DNA from: Bacillota bacterium
Lineage (GTDB): Bacteria > Bacillota > Clostridia > Peptostreptococcales > Anaerovoracaceae
Length of the DNA: 64,000 bases
Direction: 5' to 3'
Assembly (NCBI GenBank): GCA_017417045.1
Contig: JAFPZZ010000031.1
Span: forward strand, 1 to 64,000
Shown here: piece by piece, positions 7,918 to 16,363 of the stretch
Layout of the letters: the number at the start of each line of letters is the position of its first letter
Numbering within the stretch: position 1 is the first letter of the stretch
Made by a program: the position numbers and the translations under genes
The notes under the pieces: generated by a model
What the model was told of the DNA's origin: nothing
What the model saw: only the letters and a program-made list of their open reading frames with translations
Databases searched by the model: none

Positions 7918-9462
7918 CTACCTCGCGTAGTCGACAGCCCTGATCTCCCTGATGACGTTGACCTTGATCTGTCCGGGATACTCGAGCTCGCTCTCGATCT
8001 TCTGCGAGATCTCCCTCGCGAGCAGCTCGATGGAATCGTCAGAGACCTGATCCGGCTTGGCGATGATCCTGATCTCTCTTCCCGCCTGGATGGCGTAAGA
8101 GGTCTCGACTCCTGGAGTGGTGTTCGCGATCTCTTCGAGTTTCTGGAGACGCTTGATGTAGGTGTCGAGGGTCTCTCTCCTGGCTCCGGGTCTTGCGGCG
8201 GAAAGCGCGTCGGCTGCCGCTATGAGCACGGCTTCGGGGCTCTTCGCCTCGTAATCTCCGTGGTGAGCGGCCATGGCGTCGATGACAGCCTGGCTCTCCT
8301 TGTACTTCTTGAGCACGCCTATGCCGATATCGACGTGAGTGCCCTGGATCTCGTGGTCGAGAGCCTTGCCGATGTCGTGGAGCAGGCCCGCGCGCTGAGC
8401 GAGCTGGATATCGAAGCCGAGCTCACCGGCCATAAGGCCAGCCAGATGCGCGACCTCCATGGAGTGCTTGAGGACGTTCTGCCCGTAGCTGGTGCGGTAT
8501 TTGAGTCGGCCGAGCAGCTTGACGAGCTCGGGATGCAGGTTGTGGATGCCGAGCTCGAAGGTGGCGGACTCGCCTTCGTTCTTGATGATCGCGTTGACTT
8601 CCTTCTCGGCTTTTTCGACCATCTCCTCGATCCTGGCGGGATGTATCCTGCCGTCGACGATGAGCTTCTCAAGGGCGAGTCTTGCGATCTCTCTCCTGAC
8701 GGGGTCGAAGCCCGAGAGTATGACCGCCTCGGGGGTATCGTCTATGATGAGATCCACTCCCGTGGCCTGCTCTATAGCCCTGATGTTCCTTCCCTCGCGG
8801 CCTATTATCCTGCCCTTCATCTCATCGTTGGGCAGGGGGACGACGGATACCGTGGTCTCAGCCACGTGGTCCGCCGCGCAGCGCTGTATCGCGCCTGTGA
8901 TGATCTCCTTGGCCTGCCTGTCGGCGTCTTCCTTGGCCTTGGATTCGATCTCCTTGATCATGACCGAGGCTTCGTGCCTGATGTCCTGCTCAAGGCTGTC
9001 GAGAAGCATCTGCTTCGCTTCTTCAGCGGTGTAGCCGGAGATCTTCTCCAGCTCCTCTATCTGCTGCTGTCTGAAGTTTTCGAGCTCTGCCTCCTTCTTT
9101 TCGATGTTGTGGAGCTTGTTTGTGATCTGCTCCTCTTTCTTTTCGATGTTCTCGGTCTTTCTGTCCAGAGAGTTCTCCTTCTGTATCAGACGGTTCTCCG
9201 TCTTCTTGATCTCCTCTCTGCGTTCGCGGATATCCTTCTCCGCTTCGTTCTTGATCTGGTGTGCTTCGTGTCTGGCATCGGCCAGGGTCTCTTTTCTGAT
9301 CTGTTCAGAGCGGTTCTCCGCGTCCAGAATAAGATTGCGCGCCTGAGTCTCGGCGCTTCCGATCATTTTTTCAGCATTGTTCTTTCTGATGATGTAACCG
9401 GCTAATATTCCGACGAGCAGAGCCACGAGCACTAAGACAGCGCACAGCCATCCTGGTAACAT
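7918..9462 (-). CDS. rny: Ribonuclease Y
   Basis: A 514-residue RNase Y, the membrane-anchored endoribonuclease that starts mRNA decay in Firmicutes. The order is an N-terminal membrane helix ([21 protein letters not shown], about 5-25), a long charged coiled coil (about 30-200), a KH RNA-binding domain with [22 protein letters not shown], and an HD domain with [13 protein letters not shown] and [12 protein letters not shown]. The C-terminal motif ends [17 protein letters not shown] precedes the ATG. It has its own promoter about 130 bases upstream and its own terminator, so it is a single-gene unit. The length is normal. Confidence 0.97.
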   Translation of the reverse strand: MLPGWLCAVLVLVALLVGILAGYIIRKNNAEKMIGSAETQARNLILDAENRSEQIRKETLADARHEAHQIKNEAEKDIRERREEIKKTENRLIQKENSLDRKTENIEKKEEQITNKLHNIEKKEAELENFRQQQIEELEKISGYTAEEAKQMLLDSLEQDIRHEASVMIKEIESKAKEDADRQAKEIITGAIQRCAADHVAETTVSVVPLPNDEMKGRIIGREGRNIRAIEQATGVDLIIDDTPEAVILSGFDPVRREIARLALEKLIVDGRIHPARIEEMVEKAEKEVNAIIKNEGESATFELGIHNLHPELVKLLGRLKYRTSYGQNVLKHSMEVAHLAGLMAGELGFDIQLAQRAGLLHDIGKALDHEIQGTHVDIGIGVLKKYKESQAVIDAMAAHHGDYEAKSPEAVLIAAADALSAARPGARRETLDTYIKRLQKLEEIANTTPGVETSYAIQAGREIRIIAKPDQVSDDSIELLAREISQKIESELEYPGQIKVNVIREIRAVDYAR

Positions 9463-9597
9463 ATTCGCACCTCCTGCGTCTAAACGGTCCCCGTAGGGGT
9501 CCGGAAAGCTAAATTTTCATATTCAAAGTCGTTTATATAAAGCTCTTTTTATATATATAAATTTCTTTGCTTTTGAAAATTATTATTTAACCGATGT

Positions 9598-9627
9598 ATT
9601 TTACTATAATATATTGGCAATTGTCAA
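9598..9627 (-). promoter_or_regulatory. Promoter of rny
   Basis: On the minus strand, consensus TTGACA (9622-9627), an 18-base spacer and TAAAAT (9598-9603). Predicted leader is about 125 bases. Confidence 0.65.
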
Positions 9628-9698
9628 CGACTTAGTGGACACGCGAGGCAGAATTTGGACAAGCGAGGTATATTTTTTATGCCGCGGCAATAAAAAAC

Positions 9699-9721
9699 GA
9701 CCCCGCTGCCCGTGCGGGGCC
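9699..9721 (-). terminator. Terminator after radC
   Basis: On the minus strand CCCCGC...GCGGGG, then GTCGTTTTTTATT. It ends the maf-radC unit about 110 bases past the radC stop. Confidence 0.75.
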
Positions 9722-9829
9722 TTCCCATGAAGACAAACGAGGCTTTACTTCCGCGCGCAGGCTCTAGCCGGGCCCTGTCCGGCTGCGCCTAGCGCTTGAA
9801 GATGCCACCGAAGCGCGATTATCCGCGCT

Positions 9830-10507
9830 TTAGCTCAGCAGACCCTCCTCCCTGAAGCTCATATATCGTCCGTCGCCTATTATTATGTGGTCCGCGACCT
9901 TTATCCCGAGCAGCTCCCCGGCAGTCCTGAGCTGTGCGGTGACCGCCATATCGGCCTCGCTGGGCGAGGGATCGCCGCTGGGGTGATTGTGCATGAGTAT
10001 GACGGAATAGGCGCCCTTTCGGACCGCCCTTGAGAACACCTCCCTGGGATGCGACTGGCTGGAGCTCAGCCCTCCCACGGAGACGGTCTCCGAAGCTATC
10101 ATCTCACTCTTGACGTTTAGGAGCAGCACCTTGAAGACCTCGTTTGGCAGGTAGCGCAGTTCCTCCATGAAAAGCCTCGCGGCTTTCGACGGGCTGTCGA
10201 CAAGAGGAAGATAGCCTCTGCCGGCTGCGGACATGCGCCTTCCGAACTCGAGCGAGGCCGCGAGCCTCGCCGCCTTTGCCTCCTTGATCCCGGGGATCTT
10301 CATGAATTCCTCAGGCTGGTATCCCGCCAGATCGGCCCCGGGTCCCCCGCTCATGGCGAGCACCCTTCCGGCGAGCTGGAGGGCGGATCCGTCCCTGCTG
10401 CCCGAACCGAGGATTATTGAGAGCAGTTCCGCGTTGGAAAGGGTCTGAGCTCCGTAGGAGAGGAGCTTCTCCCTGGGCCTCTCCCCGTGGGGAAGGTCTT
10501 TTATCAT
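9830..10507 (-). CDS. radC: RadC/YsxA family JAB-domain protein (UPF0758)
   Basis: A 225-residue protein of the RadC family. The N-terminal part has helix-hairpin-helix residues (IPGIKEAKAARLAASLE). The C-terminal JAB/MPN domain carries the metalloprotease-like motif MHNHPSGDPSPSEADM. The name comes from an old mistaken link to radiation repair; the real role is not known and no protease activity is proven. I start at 10507 because GGGAGG sits 6 bases before that ATG and the protein then begins MIKDLPHGERPREKLL, as the family does. An earlier ATG overlaps the maf stop. It follows maf closely and is probably co-transcribed. Confidence 0.88.
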   Translation of the reverse strand: MIKDLPHGERPREKLLSYGAQTLSNAELLSIILGSGSRDGSALQLAGRVLAMSGGPGADLAGYQPEEFMKIPGIKEAKAARLAASLEFGRRMSAAGRGYLPLVDSPSKAARLFMEELRYLPNEVFKVLLLNVKSEMIASETVSVGGLSSSQSHPREVFSRAVRKGAYSVILMHNHPSGDPSPSEADMAVTAQLRTAGELLGIKVADHIIIGDGRYMSFREEGLLS

Positions 10508-10527
10508 GAAGCCTCCCGAGCCCTCCC

Positions 10528-11151
10528 TCATAGCTTATCCGCCTTCGCCAAAACGGCTTCGAGCATTTCCAGAGGGAAGCCTATCACGTTGTCGAGATGA
10601 CCGTCGAGATGGTCGAGGTATCTGCCGAAGCCCTCCTGTATTGCGTAGGCCCCTGCCTTGTCCATGGGCTCTCCGCTGTCCACGTAAGCCCTGATGTCTT
10701 CGTCGCCGTAATCCTTGAAGTATACGTCCGTGCTGTCGAAGAAGAGCAGCTTCTTCGGGCTGCCGCTGAAGCTTACGCAGACGCCGCTGCAGACAGTGTT
10801 CTTCTCCCCGCGGAGGAATCTCAGCATCTCCTCGGCCTCTTCCCTGTCCGCGGGCTTTCCGAGTATCCTTCCTCCCTTATGCACGAGGGTGTCCCCGGAT
10901 ATGATCATATACGGCCTGCCTCCTGCAGGATCCTCTTCGCCCTTCTCCTTCGCGTCGGCCAGCAGCCGCTCCGCGGCCCTGTTCTTTCTGAAAGCGAGCG
11001 CCATGACCTCCTCTTCGGGACTGAGCGCGCAGGATATATCCTCGTCGCAAGCCGCTTTGAGAACGCAGAACTCCGCGCCTCTCTCCTTCAGCATCTCTAT
11101 CCTCCGGGGCGAGCCCGAAGCGAGTATGATAAACCTATCCTCAAGTTTCAT
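10528..11151 (-). CDS. maf: Maf family nucleotide pyrophosphatase
   Basis: A 207-residue Maf protein. These enzymes hydrolyse dTTP, UTP and modified nucleotides to monophosphates, and excess Maf blocks septum formation in Bacillus. Visible motifs are the substrate loop ILASGSPRR near the N-terminus, YMIISGDTLVHKGGRILGKP with the catalytic aspartate, and the C-terminal GAYAIQEGFG and VIGFPLEM. The ATG at 11151 gives the standard start MKLEDRFIILASGSPRR and has AAAGGA upstream; an earlier in-frame start at 11211 would lie in the -35 region. It leads a maf-radC unit and is divergent from the MinD-like gene. Confidence 0.93.
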   Translation of the reverse strand: MKLEDRFIILASGSPRRIEMLKERGAEFCVLKAACDEDISCALSPEEEVMALAFRKNRAAERLLADAKEKGEEDPAGGRPYMIISGDTLVHKGGRILGKPADREEAEEMLRFLRGEKNTVCSGVCVSFSGSPKKLLFFDSTDVYFKDYGDEDIRAYVDSGEPMDKAGAYAIQEGFGRYLDHLDGHLDNVIGFPLEMLEAVLAKADKL

Positions 11152-11182
11152 ATCAGTTTTCCTTTCGCGATCTGCCGCGATA

Positions 11183-11211
11183 ATTATACTTCCATATTTT
11201 GCCATTTTCAA
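11183..11211 (-). promoter_or_regulatory. Promoter of maf-radC
   Basis: On the minus strand TTGAAA (11206-11211), 17 bases, TATAAT (11183-11188). Leader is about 25 bases. Confidence 0.7.
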
Positions 11212-11244
11212 GATGATTTTTCCTGTGCGCGGGCATTTTTGTCC

Positions 11245-11273
11245 TTCCCACGGGCGGGGGCTGATGCTAAAAT
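11245..11273 (+). promoter_or_regulatory. Promoter of the MinD-like gene (extended -10)
   Basis: TTCCCA (11245-11250), 17 bases, then TGC-TAAAAT (-10 at 11268-11273). Predicted start near 11280, 26 bases before the ATG. Confidence 0.5.
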
Positions 11274-11305
11274 ATATCTTGATATTTTATTCTTCGGAGA
11301 CCTCA

Positions 11306-12019
11306 ATGGGAAAGATATTAGCCATAACTTCAGGCAAGGGCGGAAGCGGGAAGACCACCTTTGCGGTTAATCTGGGATATACTCTGGCAGTACAGGGGAA
11401 GAAGGTCCTGCTGCTGGATTTCAATATCGGGCTCAGAAACATAGACATATACCTCGGAGTGCAGGACAGGGTGCTCTTCGATTTCGGAGATTATCTCTCC
11501 GGCACATGCAGGCTGCGCAAGGCGATAATAAAGGACGAGAACCTGCCCGGACTCAGCCTGCTCTCTTGTCCCCAGATCAGGGACATCAAGGGGCTCAGCC
11601 AGAAGCACGTCAGCACGCTGCTCGGACAGCTGCGCGATATGTACGACGTCATAATAATAGACACCCCGACAGGCATAGGAGAGACCTTCAGGAACGTCGT
11701 CTCCTGCTGCGATATGGCGCTGCTCGTGGTGACCCCCAACTATTCCTCCATCAGGAACAGCGACACCGTGAGCAAGCGCATCGAAGCTCTTGGCATAGAG
11801 CGCTTCCACGTGATAAACAGGGTCAGCGTACAGCCAGCGGGAAGCCCGCTTCCGGGGGTCGAGGAGATAGAAAAGGTCCTCTCCCTTCCGCTCGCCGGCA
11901 TCATATCCGAGGACCCCAACATCGACCTCGGAAACAACGCCGGAAGGCCTGTCGTGAGCGCACGCGGCTCATATATAGCGAGGAACTTCGAGGGCATAGC
12001 CTCGAGGCTGTCGCTGTAG
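11306..12019 (+). CDS. MinD-like P-loop ATPase, short C-terminus
   Basis: A 237-residue MinD/ParA-type ATPase. The deviant Walker A GKGGSGKT lies at residues 10-17, LLDFNIGLRNIDIYLG matches the MinD switch region, and DVIIIDTPTGIGE is the Walker B region. MinD places division inhibitors with MinC; related FlhG sets flagellar number. The protein ends SYIARNFEGIASRLSL. MinD normally runs about 20 residues further into an amphipathic membrane-targeting helix, which is missing here. No minC, minE or flagellar gene is nearby. The start at 11306 follows CGGAGA; a longer upstream frame is antisense to maf and not credible. A terminator follows at 12047. Confidence 0.82.
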   Translation: MGKILAITSGKGGSGKTTFAVNLGYTLAVQGKKVLLLDFNIGLRNIDIYLGVQDRVLFDFGDYLSGTCRLRKAIIKDENLPGLSLLSCPQIRDIKGLSQKHVSTLLGQLRDMYDVIIIDTPTGIGETFRNVVSCCDMALLVVTPNYSSIRNSDTVSKRIEALGIERFHVINRVSVQPAGSPLPGVEEIEKVLSLPLAGIISEDPNIDLGNNAGRPVVSARGSYIARNFEGIASRLSL

Positions 12020-12046
12020 GGCGAGCCGGCAGGATGCAAACGCACA

Positions 12047-12071
12047 AAAAGCTCCGCTGTGCGGAGCTTTT
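12047..12071. terminator. Bidirectional terminator between the MinD-like gene and the OhrR-type gene
   Basis: AAAAGCTCCGC (12047-12057) pairs exactly with GCGGAGCTTTT (12061-12071), with T-runs on both strands. It serves convergent genes. Confidence 0.88.
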
Positions 12072-12112
12072 TTAATTCCTGGTTTTGCTCTATTTCGTTT
12101 TTTCTAAGAGTA

Positions 12113-12538
12113 TCATTCCTCAAGGAGCTTATACAGCAGCGTATACAGAGTTCCGACCTCCTGTTCGCTGAGGTGCACGCAGCTGCCAACGCTGAAGGGA
12201 ACGTCCTTCACCTTTTCCCTGAGGGCCTTCCCCTCTTCCGTTAGGAAGACGGAGACTACGCGCTCGTCATCGCAGCAGCGGCGTCTTTCTACTATGCCCT
12301 CGGTCTCGAGCTTTTTGAGAAGAGGGGTTATGGTGCCGCTGTCGAGGCGCAGTTCCTCGCAGATCTCCCCTACGCTTATCCCGTCGTTTTCCCATAACAC
12401 GAGCATGACTATATACTGCGTGTAGGTCAGCCCCAGCGGTTTGAGGTAGGGAGTATAGGCGGATGTTATCTTCCTGGCCGCCGCGTATAGCGGGAAGCAG
12501 AGCTGATTCTTAAGTTCCAGCTGACTGTAGGTGCTCAT
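12113..12538 (-). CDS. OhrR-type MarR family repressor (organic peroxide sensor)
   Basis: A 141-residue winged-helix regulator. The N-terminus LKNQLCFPLYAAARKI places a cysteine at residue 14, the position of the reactive Cys15 in Bacillus OhrR. LTYTQYIVMLVLWE and LDSGTITPLLKKLE are close to the OhrR dimer and recognition-helix regions, and DDERVVSVFLT forms the wing. Oxidation of that cysteine by organic peroxide releases OhrR from DNA. Here it is the last gene after glutathione peroxidase, thioredoxin reductase and thioredoxin, so it would control its own operon; a matching operator lies at 14551-14565. A second cysteine pair (CC near 85) is also present. Confidence 0.85.
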   Translation of the reverse strand: MSTYSQLELKNQLCFPLYAAARKITSAYTPYLKPLGLTYTQYIVMLVLWENDGISVGEICEELRLDSGTITPLLKKLETEGIVERRRCCDDERVVSVFLTEEGKALREKVKDVPFSVGSCVHLSEQEVGTLYTLLYKLLEE

Positions 12539-12550
12539 GATCTTCTCTCT

Positions 12551-12862
12551 TTACAGGTTCTCTCCAAGCCACTTCTCGAGCGCGGGCTGAGGCACGAAGC
12601 CTATCGATTTGGCAACGAGCTCCCCATCCTTGAAGATGGCGAGGGTCGGGATGCTCTGGATGCCGAACTGCGCCGCGAGCATCATATTCTCATCCACGTC
12701 TATGGCGAAGAACTCAGCCTTGCCTTCCATGAGATCCGATACCTTCTCGAGCACGGGCGCCATCATCTTGCAGGGTCCGCACCAGGTGGCGTTGAAATCG
12801 ACTACGGACGCCTTGCTGGCCGCGACTTCACTGAAATCGTTGTTGATTATCTCCTTTATCAT
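12551..12862 (-). CDS. trxA: Thioredoxin
   Basis: A 103-residue thioredoxin with the active site WCGPCK (W27-C28-G29-P30-C31) and the cis-proline segment IQSIPTLAIFKDG. It reduces protein disulfides and peroxidases, and is itself reduced by thioredoxin reductase, encoded just upstream in the same operon. The length and all key residues are normal. It lies 12 bases before the OhrR-type gene and about 105 bases after the reductase gene; that gap shows no clear promoter. The neighbourhood suggests it supplies electrons to the glutathione-peroxidase-like enzyme at the front of the operon. Confidence 0.95.
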   Translation of the reverse strand: MIKEIINNDFSEVAASKASVVDFNATWCGPCKMMAPVLEKVSDLMEGKAEFFAIDVDENMMLAAQFGIQSIPTLAIFKDGELVAKSIGFVPQPALEKWLGENL

Positions 12863-12967
12863 CTCTATGTCCTTTCTTTTGTCCTAAAGATCTGCTGCGT
12901 GCGCTTCGGATCCGTTCTCCGCAGGAAAACGTCCTTACTGCCTCAGGCCCTTCCATGCCGCGGCAGT

Positions 12968-13849
12968 CTACGCCTGCCTTCTCATGCGGTCCACGTATGA
13001 TACCGCGGAAAACGCGGCGACGTTGCCCTCTCCGGCGGACTTCACGTACTGGTACGGAAGACCCGTGATATCTCCGCAGGCGAAGCAGCCCGGAAGATTC
13101 GTCGACATGTCCCTCGCTACTGCTATGTGAGCGCCGTCGGTCTCAAGCCCCGGAACGAGCTGGCCTGGAGCGACGCTCTCCCTGAGTATGAAGACTCCGT
13201 CGGTGACGAGCTCCATCTCCTCGCACACGAGCTTCGTCTTTCCCTCCGCGCGCTCTATGCTGCGCGGCTTGGCGCTGACGATCTCGATGTTGCCTGCGAG
13301 CTCTTCCGGCTTGGGTTCGGAGGCCTTGTATACGGGGATATAGTACACTTTTTCTGCCATCTCCGCAAGGAAAACGGCTTCCTGCTCCTCCTTTGGGCTG
13401 AAGCCCAGGACCACCGCCTGCTTGCCCCTGTAGAGAGCGGCGTCGCAGGTCGCGCAGTAACTGACCCCGCGCCCCAGCAGCTCCTCCTCGCCCGGGAAGG
13501 GTTTTCCGGGTACCACGCCGCTCGCGATGATCACGGCAGTAGCCTCGTACATGGCGTTCTCCGCGCCCTGGAGAGCGTAGTAGTCGCCCATGGCGTAGAC
13601 GGCGTTGATCTTGTCCTCTGTCACGGCTATGCCCATGGAATCGAGGTGTTTTTTGAATGCGGCTGCGAAGTCCTCGCCGCTTATATCCGGAAGGCCCGGA
13701 TAATTCTGCACGCTGTGAGCCTTGGACACCTTGCCGCTGAGCTCCGCGCTGCCGAAGAGTATTATGCTCTTGTTCCTCAGCTTCGCGGTTATCGCGGCGG
13801 AGATGCCCGCGGGCCCGGTGCCTATTATAGCGATGTCATAGCGTTCCAT
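12968..13849 (-). CDS. trxB: Thioredoxin reductase-like flavoprotein
   Basis: A 293-residue FAD/NAD(P) oxidoreductase. The FAD site IGTGPAGISAAI is at the N-terminus, the redox pair CATCD at C132 and C135, and the second FAD motif FACGDITGLPYQ near the C-terminus. The usual NADPH motif GGGxxA is replaced by VLGFSPKEEQEA, and the helix-dipole residues differ. The pyridine nucleotide used is therefore uncertain, and a ferredoxin- or otherwise-reduced variant, as found in some Clostridia, is possible. It lies between the peroxidase gene and trxA, so reduction of that thioredoxin is the likely job. Confidence 0.85.
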   Translation of the reverse strand: MERYDIAIIGTGPAGISAAITAKLRNKSIILFGSAELSGKVSKAHSVQNYPGLPDISGEDFAAAFKKHLDSMGIAVTEDKINAVYAMGDYYALQGAENAMYEATAVIIASGVVPGKPFPGEEELLGRGVSYCATCDAALYRGKQAVVLGFSPKEEQEAVFLAEMAEKVYYIPVYKASEPKPEELAGNIEIVSAKPRSIERAEGKTKLVCEEMELVTDGVFILRESVAPGQLVPGLETDGAHIAVARDMSTNLPGCFACGDITGLPYQYVKSAGEGNVAAFSAVSYVDRMRRQA

Positions 13850-13882
13850 CTTATGGCCTCTTTCTTTATCCTTTTTTGAAAA

Positions 13883-13923
13883 GCCGCCCCAGCGCCGGGA
13901 TCATTCCCAGCGAACGAGGCGGC
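13883..13923 (-). terminator. Possible terminator or attenuator after the glutathione peroxidase gene
   Basis: On the minus strand GCCGCC...GGCGGC with an inner GGGA/TCCC, followed by TTTTC. It lies between gpx and trxB of the same operon, so it may lower expression of the downstream genes. Confidence 0.45.
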
Positions 13924-13937
13924 CTTACACTCTTTTA

Positions 13938-14480
13938 TCAGATGAGCGCATCCACGCACTCGGCGAGCTTCTTCATGTCGGCGGTCGGTTCGAAGCGGGC
14001 GACTACGTTGCCTTCCCTGTCGACCACGAACTTGGTGAAGTTCCACTTGATATCGGGGTTGTTCTTGAAATCCTTGTCGAACTTGGCGACCACTCCGTTC
14101 ATCATGAGAGCCTTGGGACCCTTGCCGAAGCCCTCGAAACCCTTCTGGCTCTTGAGGTAGGTGAAGAGAGGAATGGCGTTCTCTCCGTTGACGTCGGACT
14201 TCTTCATCTGCGGGAACTTGGTGTTGTAGTGGAGAGTGCAGAACTGGTGGATCTCCTCGTCGGTTCCGGGGGTCTGTCCCGCAAACTGGTTGCAGGGGAC
14301 GTCCACGATCTCGAGCCCGCTCTCGTGATACTTCTCGTAGAGAGCCTCAAGATCCTCGTACTGCGGGGTGAAACCGCAGCCGGTGGCGGTGTTTACTACA
14401 ACTACTACCTTGCCTCTGAAGACTTCCATGGAGATCTCATTTCCCATGGGATCGGTCACGCTCAGATCATAAAAACTCAT
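13938..14480 (-). CDS. Glutathione peroxidase family (thiol peroxidase), cysteine form
   Basis: A 180-residue protein with NTATGCGFTPQY holding the peroxidatic cysteine C35, where animal enzymes have selenocysteine, and VDVPCNQFAGQ with the conserved Gln and a possible resolving cysteine. WNFTKFVVDREGNVVARF is the C-terminal family motif. Bacterial members mostly take electrons from thioredoxin, which fits the trxB and trxA genes behind it. Two ATG codons in tandem (14483, 14480) follow GGAGG; the second has the better spacing. It heads the operon and carries an OhrR-like operator in its promoter, so induction by organic peroxides is expected. Confidence 0.92.
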   Translation of the reverse strand: MSFYDLSVTDPMGNEISMEVFRGKVVVVVNTATGCGFTPQYEDLEALYEKYHESGLEIVDVPCNQFAGQTPGTDEEIHQFCTLHYNTKFPQMKKSDVNGENAIPLFTYLKSQKGFEGFGKGPKALMMNGVVAKFDKDFKNNPDIKWNFTKFVVDREGNVVARFEPTADMKKLAECVDALI

Positions 14481-14539
14481 CATATGCCTCCGTTCTGGGG
14501 TCTCCTGCGAGGGACCCGCGCCAAAGTGTAAACGCATTA

Positions 14540-14570
14540 TTTATATTTGATACAATTTAATTTTACACAA
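14540..14570 (-). promoter_or_regulatory. Promoter of the peroxide-defence operon with OhrR-like operator
   Basis: On the minus strand -35 TTGTGT (14565-14570) and -10 TATAAA (14540-14545), 19 bases apart. Between them lies TAAAATTAAATTGTA (14551-14565), which differs at one base from TACAATTAAATTGTA, the inverted repeat I know for Bacillus OhrR. A repressor here would block RNA polymerase. Confidence 0.6.
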
Positions 14571-14596
14571 TACAGAAGCTCTGTCAAGTGTTTTTT

Positions 14597-15955
14597 CTAA
14601 TTTTTCAAACTCTGCAGCGGAGCGGGTATGCGGCCTCCCCTCGCTATGAAAGCCTCGCTGGACTCCGGATGCACTGGCATCACCGGCGCGCTGCCGAGAA
14701 GCCCTCCCATCTCTATGGTGTCCCCAACGCCCTTTCCAGGTGCCGGAAGTATCCTGACGGCGGTGGTCTTGCTGTTGACCATGCCTATCGCCGCCTCGTC
14801 CGCTATGATCGCGGAGATCGTGGACGCCGGGGTATCTCCCGGGATGGCTATCATATCCAGGCCGACCGAGCAAACGCAGGTCATGGCCTCGAGCTTGTCT
14901 ATGCAGAGCGTGCCCTTCCTGGCCGCGGCTATCATGCCCTCGTCCTCCGATACGGGGATAAAGGCTCCCGAAAGCCCGCCGACGGATGACGAAGCCATCA
15001 CGCCACCCTTCTTGACGGCGTCGTTGAGCAGGGCAAGAGCCGCGGTGGTCCCGTGGGTCCCGCAGGTCTCGAGCCCCATCTCCTCGAGTATCCTCGCGAC
15101 AGAGTCTCCTACCGCGGGAGTCGGGGCGAGCGAAAGGTCGACTATTCCGAAAGGTGTATCGAGCCTTCTGGAAGCCTCTATGGCCACGAGCTGGCCCATG
15201 CGCGTCACGCGGAACGCGGTCTTCTTGACGGTCTCCGCGACCACGTCGAAGGGCTGGCCGCTGACCTCCTTGAGGGCGCTGTGGACGACTCCGGGGCCGG
15301 AGACGCCGACGTTTATCACGCTCTCGGCCTCGCCTGTCCCGTGGAAGGCCCCTGCCATGAAGGGGTTATCCTCTACGGCATTGCAGAAGACCACGAGCTT
15401 GGCGCAGCCTATTCCGTCCCTGTCAGCCGTCTTCTCCGAGGTCTCCTTTATGATCCTGCCCATGAGCGCGACGGCGTCCATGTTTATTCCCGCGCGGGTA
15501 GAACCCACGTTTATGGAAGAGCAGACGTACTCGGTGCTTGCGAGAGCCTCCGGGATGGAGAGGATGAGCTTTTTGTCGGCCTCGGTCATGCCTTTTTGCA
15601 CCAGAGCCGAGTAGCCTCCTATGAAATTGACGCCGCAGCTCTTGGCGGCCCTGTCCATGGCGACCGCAAAGGTAACGTAGTCGTCCGTTTTGGAAGCTCC
15701 CGCTACCAGCGCCATCGGGGTCACCGATATGCGCTTGTTCACTATGGGGATCCCGAACTCGGTCTCTATATCCTCGCACTCGGGCACCAGGCGCTCCGCG
15801 TAGCGGCATATCTTGTCGTAGATATTTTCGCAGGCGGTCTTGGCGTCCTCATTGCAGCAGGAGAGCAGCGATATGCCCATCGTGACCGTCCTGATGTCGA
15901 GGTGCTGCTGCTCTATCATATTTATGGTCGAAAGGATGTCTTTCTGATTTATCAT
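14597..15955 (-). CDS. UPF0210 (DUF711, PFL-like) family protein
   Basis: A 452-residue member of UPF0210, recognised from [44 protein letters not shown], and [14 protein letters not shown] followed by [10 protein letters not shown]. Structures of relatives show a fold like pyruvate formate-lyase and ribonucleotide reductase barrels, but no activity is established. It follows an ACT-domain protein of UPF0237 by 11 bases; this pairing is conserved widely in Firmicutes, so the ACT protein is probably its regulatory partner. The length is normal. The start has AGAGGT upstream. No obvious terminator is seen between its stop and the next gene's promoter. Confidence 0.88.
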   Translation of the reverse strand: MINQKDILSTINMIEQQHLDIRTVTMGISLLSCCNEDAKTACENIYDKICRYAERLVPECEDIETEFGIPIVNKRISVTPMALVAGASKTDDYVTFAVAMDRAAKSCGVNFIGGYSALVQKGMTEADKKLILSIPEALASTEYVCSSINVGSTRAGINMDAVALMGRIIKETSEKTADRDGIGCAKLVVFCNAVEDNPFMAGAFHGTGEAESVINVGVSGPGVVHSALKEVSGQPFDVVAETVKKTAFRVTRMGQLVAIEASRRLDTPFGIVDLSLAPTPAVGDSVARILEEMGLETCGTHGTTAALALLNDAVKKGGVMASSSVGGLSGAFIPVSEDEGMIAAARKGTLCIDKLEAMTCVCSVGLDMIAIPGDTPASTISAIIADEAAIGMVNSKTTAVRILPAPGKGVGDTIEMGGLLGSAPVMPVHPESSEAFIARGGRIPAPLQSLKN

Positions 15956-15966
15956 GCCAGATACCT

Positions 15967-16236
15967 CTATACGCTGTGCATAGCGTCGAAGATCTCCTCG
16001 CGCTGTATCCTGATGGAGAGCTCCATGCCTCGGCCGAGCTCCTCGAGATCTGCGGCGAGCTCCTTGAAACTGACGCTGCAGCCGGCTACGTCCACCATCA
16101 TTACCATGGTGAAGTTGCTCTGAAGTATGGTCTGCGTAACGTCGAGGATATTGACGTTCCTCTCTGCGAGGCTGGTGCTCACCGCGGCGAGTATGCCCAC
16201 TCTGTCGCGTCCTATTACGGTTATTATGGCGTTCAT
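15967..16236 (-). CDS. ACT-domain protein, UPF0237 family
   Basis: An 89-residue stand-alone ACT domain: [20 protein letters not shown], then [16 protein letters not shown] domains bind small ligands, often amino acids, and control partner enzymes; the pairing suggests that UPF0210 is the partner. Relatives are sometimes called glycine-cleavage regulators, without proof. The start at 16236 (MNAIITVIG) gives the family length, with AAGGAG 12 bases upstream; a longer frame from 16275 would add 13 atypical residues. Its promoter lies inside the terminator of cmk (16289-16317), so it is transcribed apart from nrdR-cmk. Confidence 0.88.
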   Translation of the reverse strand: MNAIITVIGRDRVGILAAVSTSLAERNVNILDVTQTILQSNFTMVMMVDVAGCSVSFKELAADLEELGRGMELSIRIQREEIFDAMHSV

Positions 16237-16288
16237 CGGGATAGTTTCTCCTTTGCTCTTATGCGTTATCTTCATCCGGTTTTAAGGT

Positions 16289-16317
16289 ATTTTAAAAGCC
16301 CCGGCAGCGTGTGTCAA
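16289..16317 (-). promoter_or_regulatory. Promoter of UPF0237-UPF0210, built into the cmk terminator
   Basis: On the minus strand a perfect TTGACA (16312-16317) lies in the loop of the cmk terminator hairpin. After 17 bases TAAAAT (16289-16294) overlaps the terminator's T-run. Predicted leader is about 45 bases. Confidence 0.65.
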
Positions 16318-16326
16318 GGCTGCCGG
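16301..16326 (-). terminator. Terminator after cmk
   Basis: CCGGCAGC (16301-16308) pairs with GCTGCCGG (16319-16326). On the minus strand GGCTTTTAAAAT follows. It shares its bases with a promoter. Confidence 0.7.
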
Positions 16327-16363
16327 AGCCCGCTTGCGCGATTATTCTCGGAAGGCTGTCCCG

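Larger units (their letters stand above)
9463..9829. other. 367-base gap between RadC and rny
   Basis: An AT-rich block (9530-9610) carries the rny promoter and a leader of about 125 bases. The leader contains a small imperfect hairpin, GGACCCC-tac-GGGGACC, near 9488-9505. The left half holds the RadC terminator (9699-9721) and an AAGCGCG/CGCGCTT hairpin touching the radC stop codon. No gene is seen. Confidence 0.6.
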
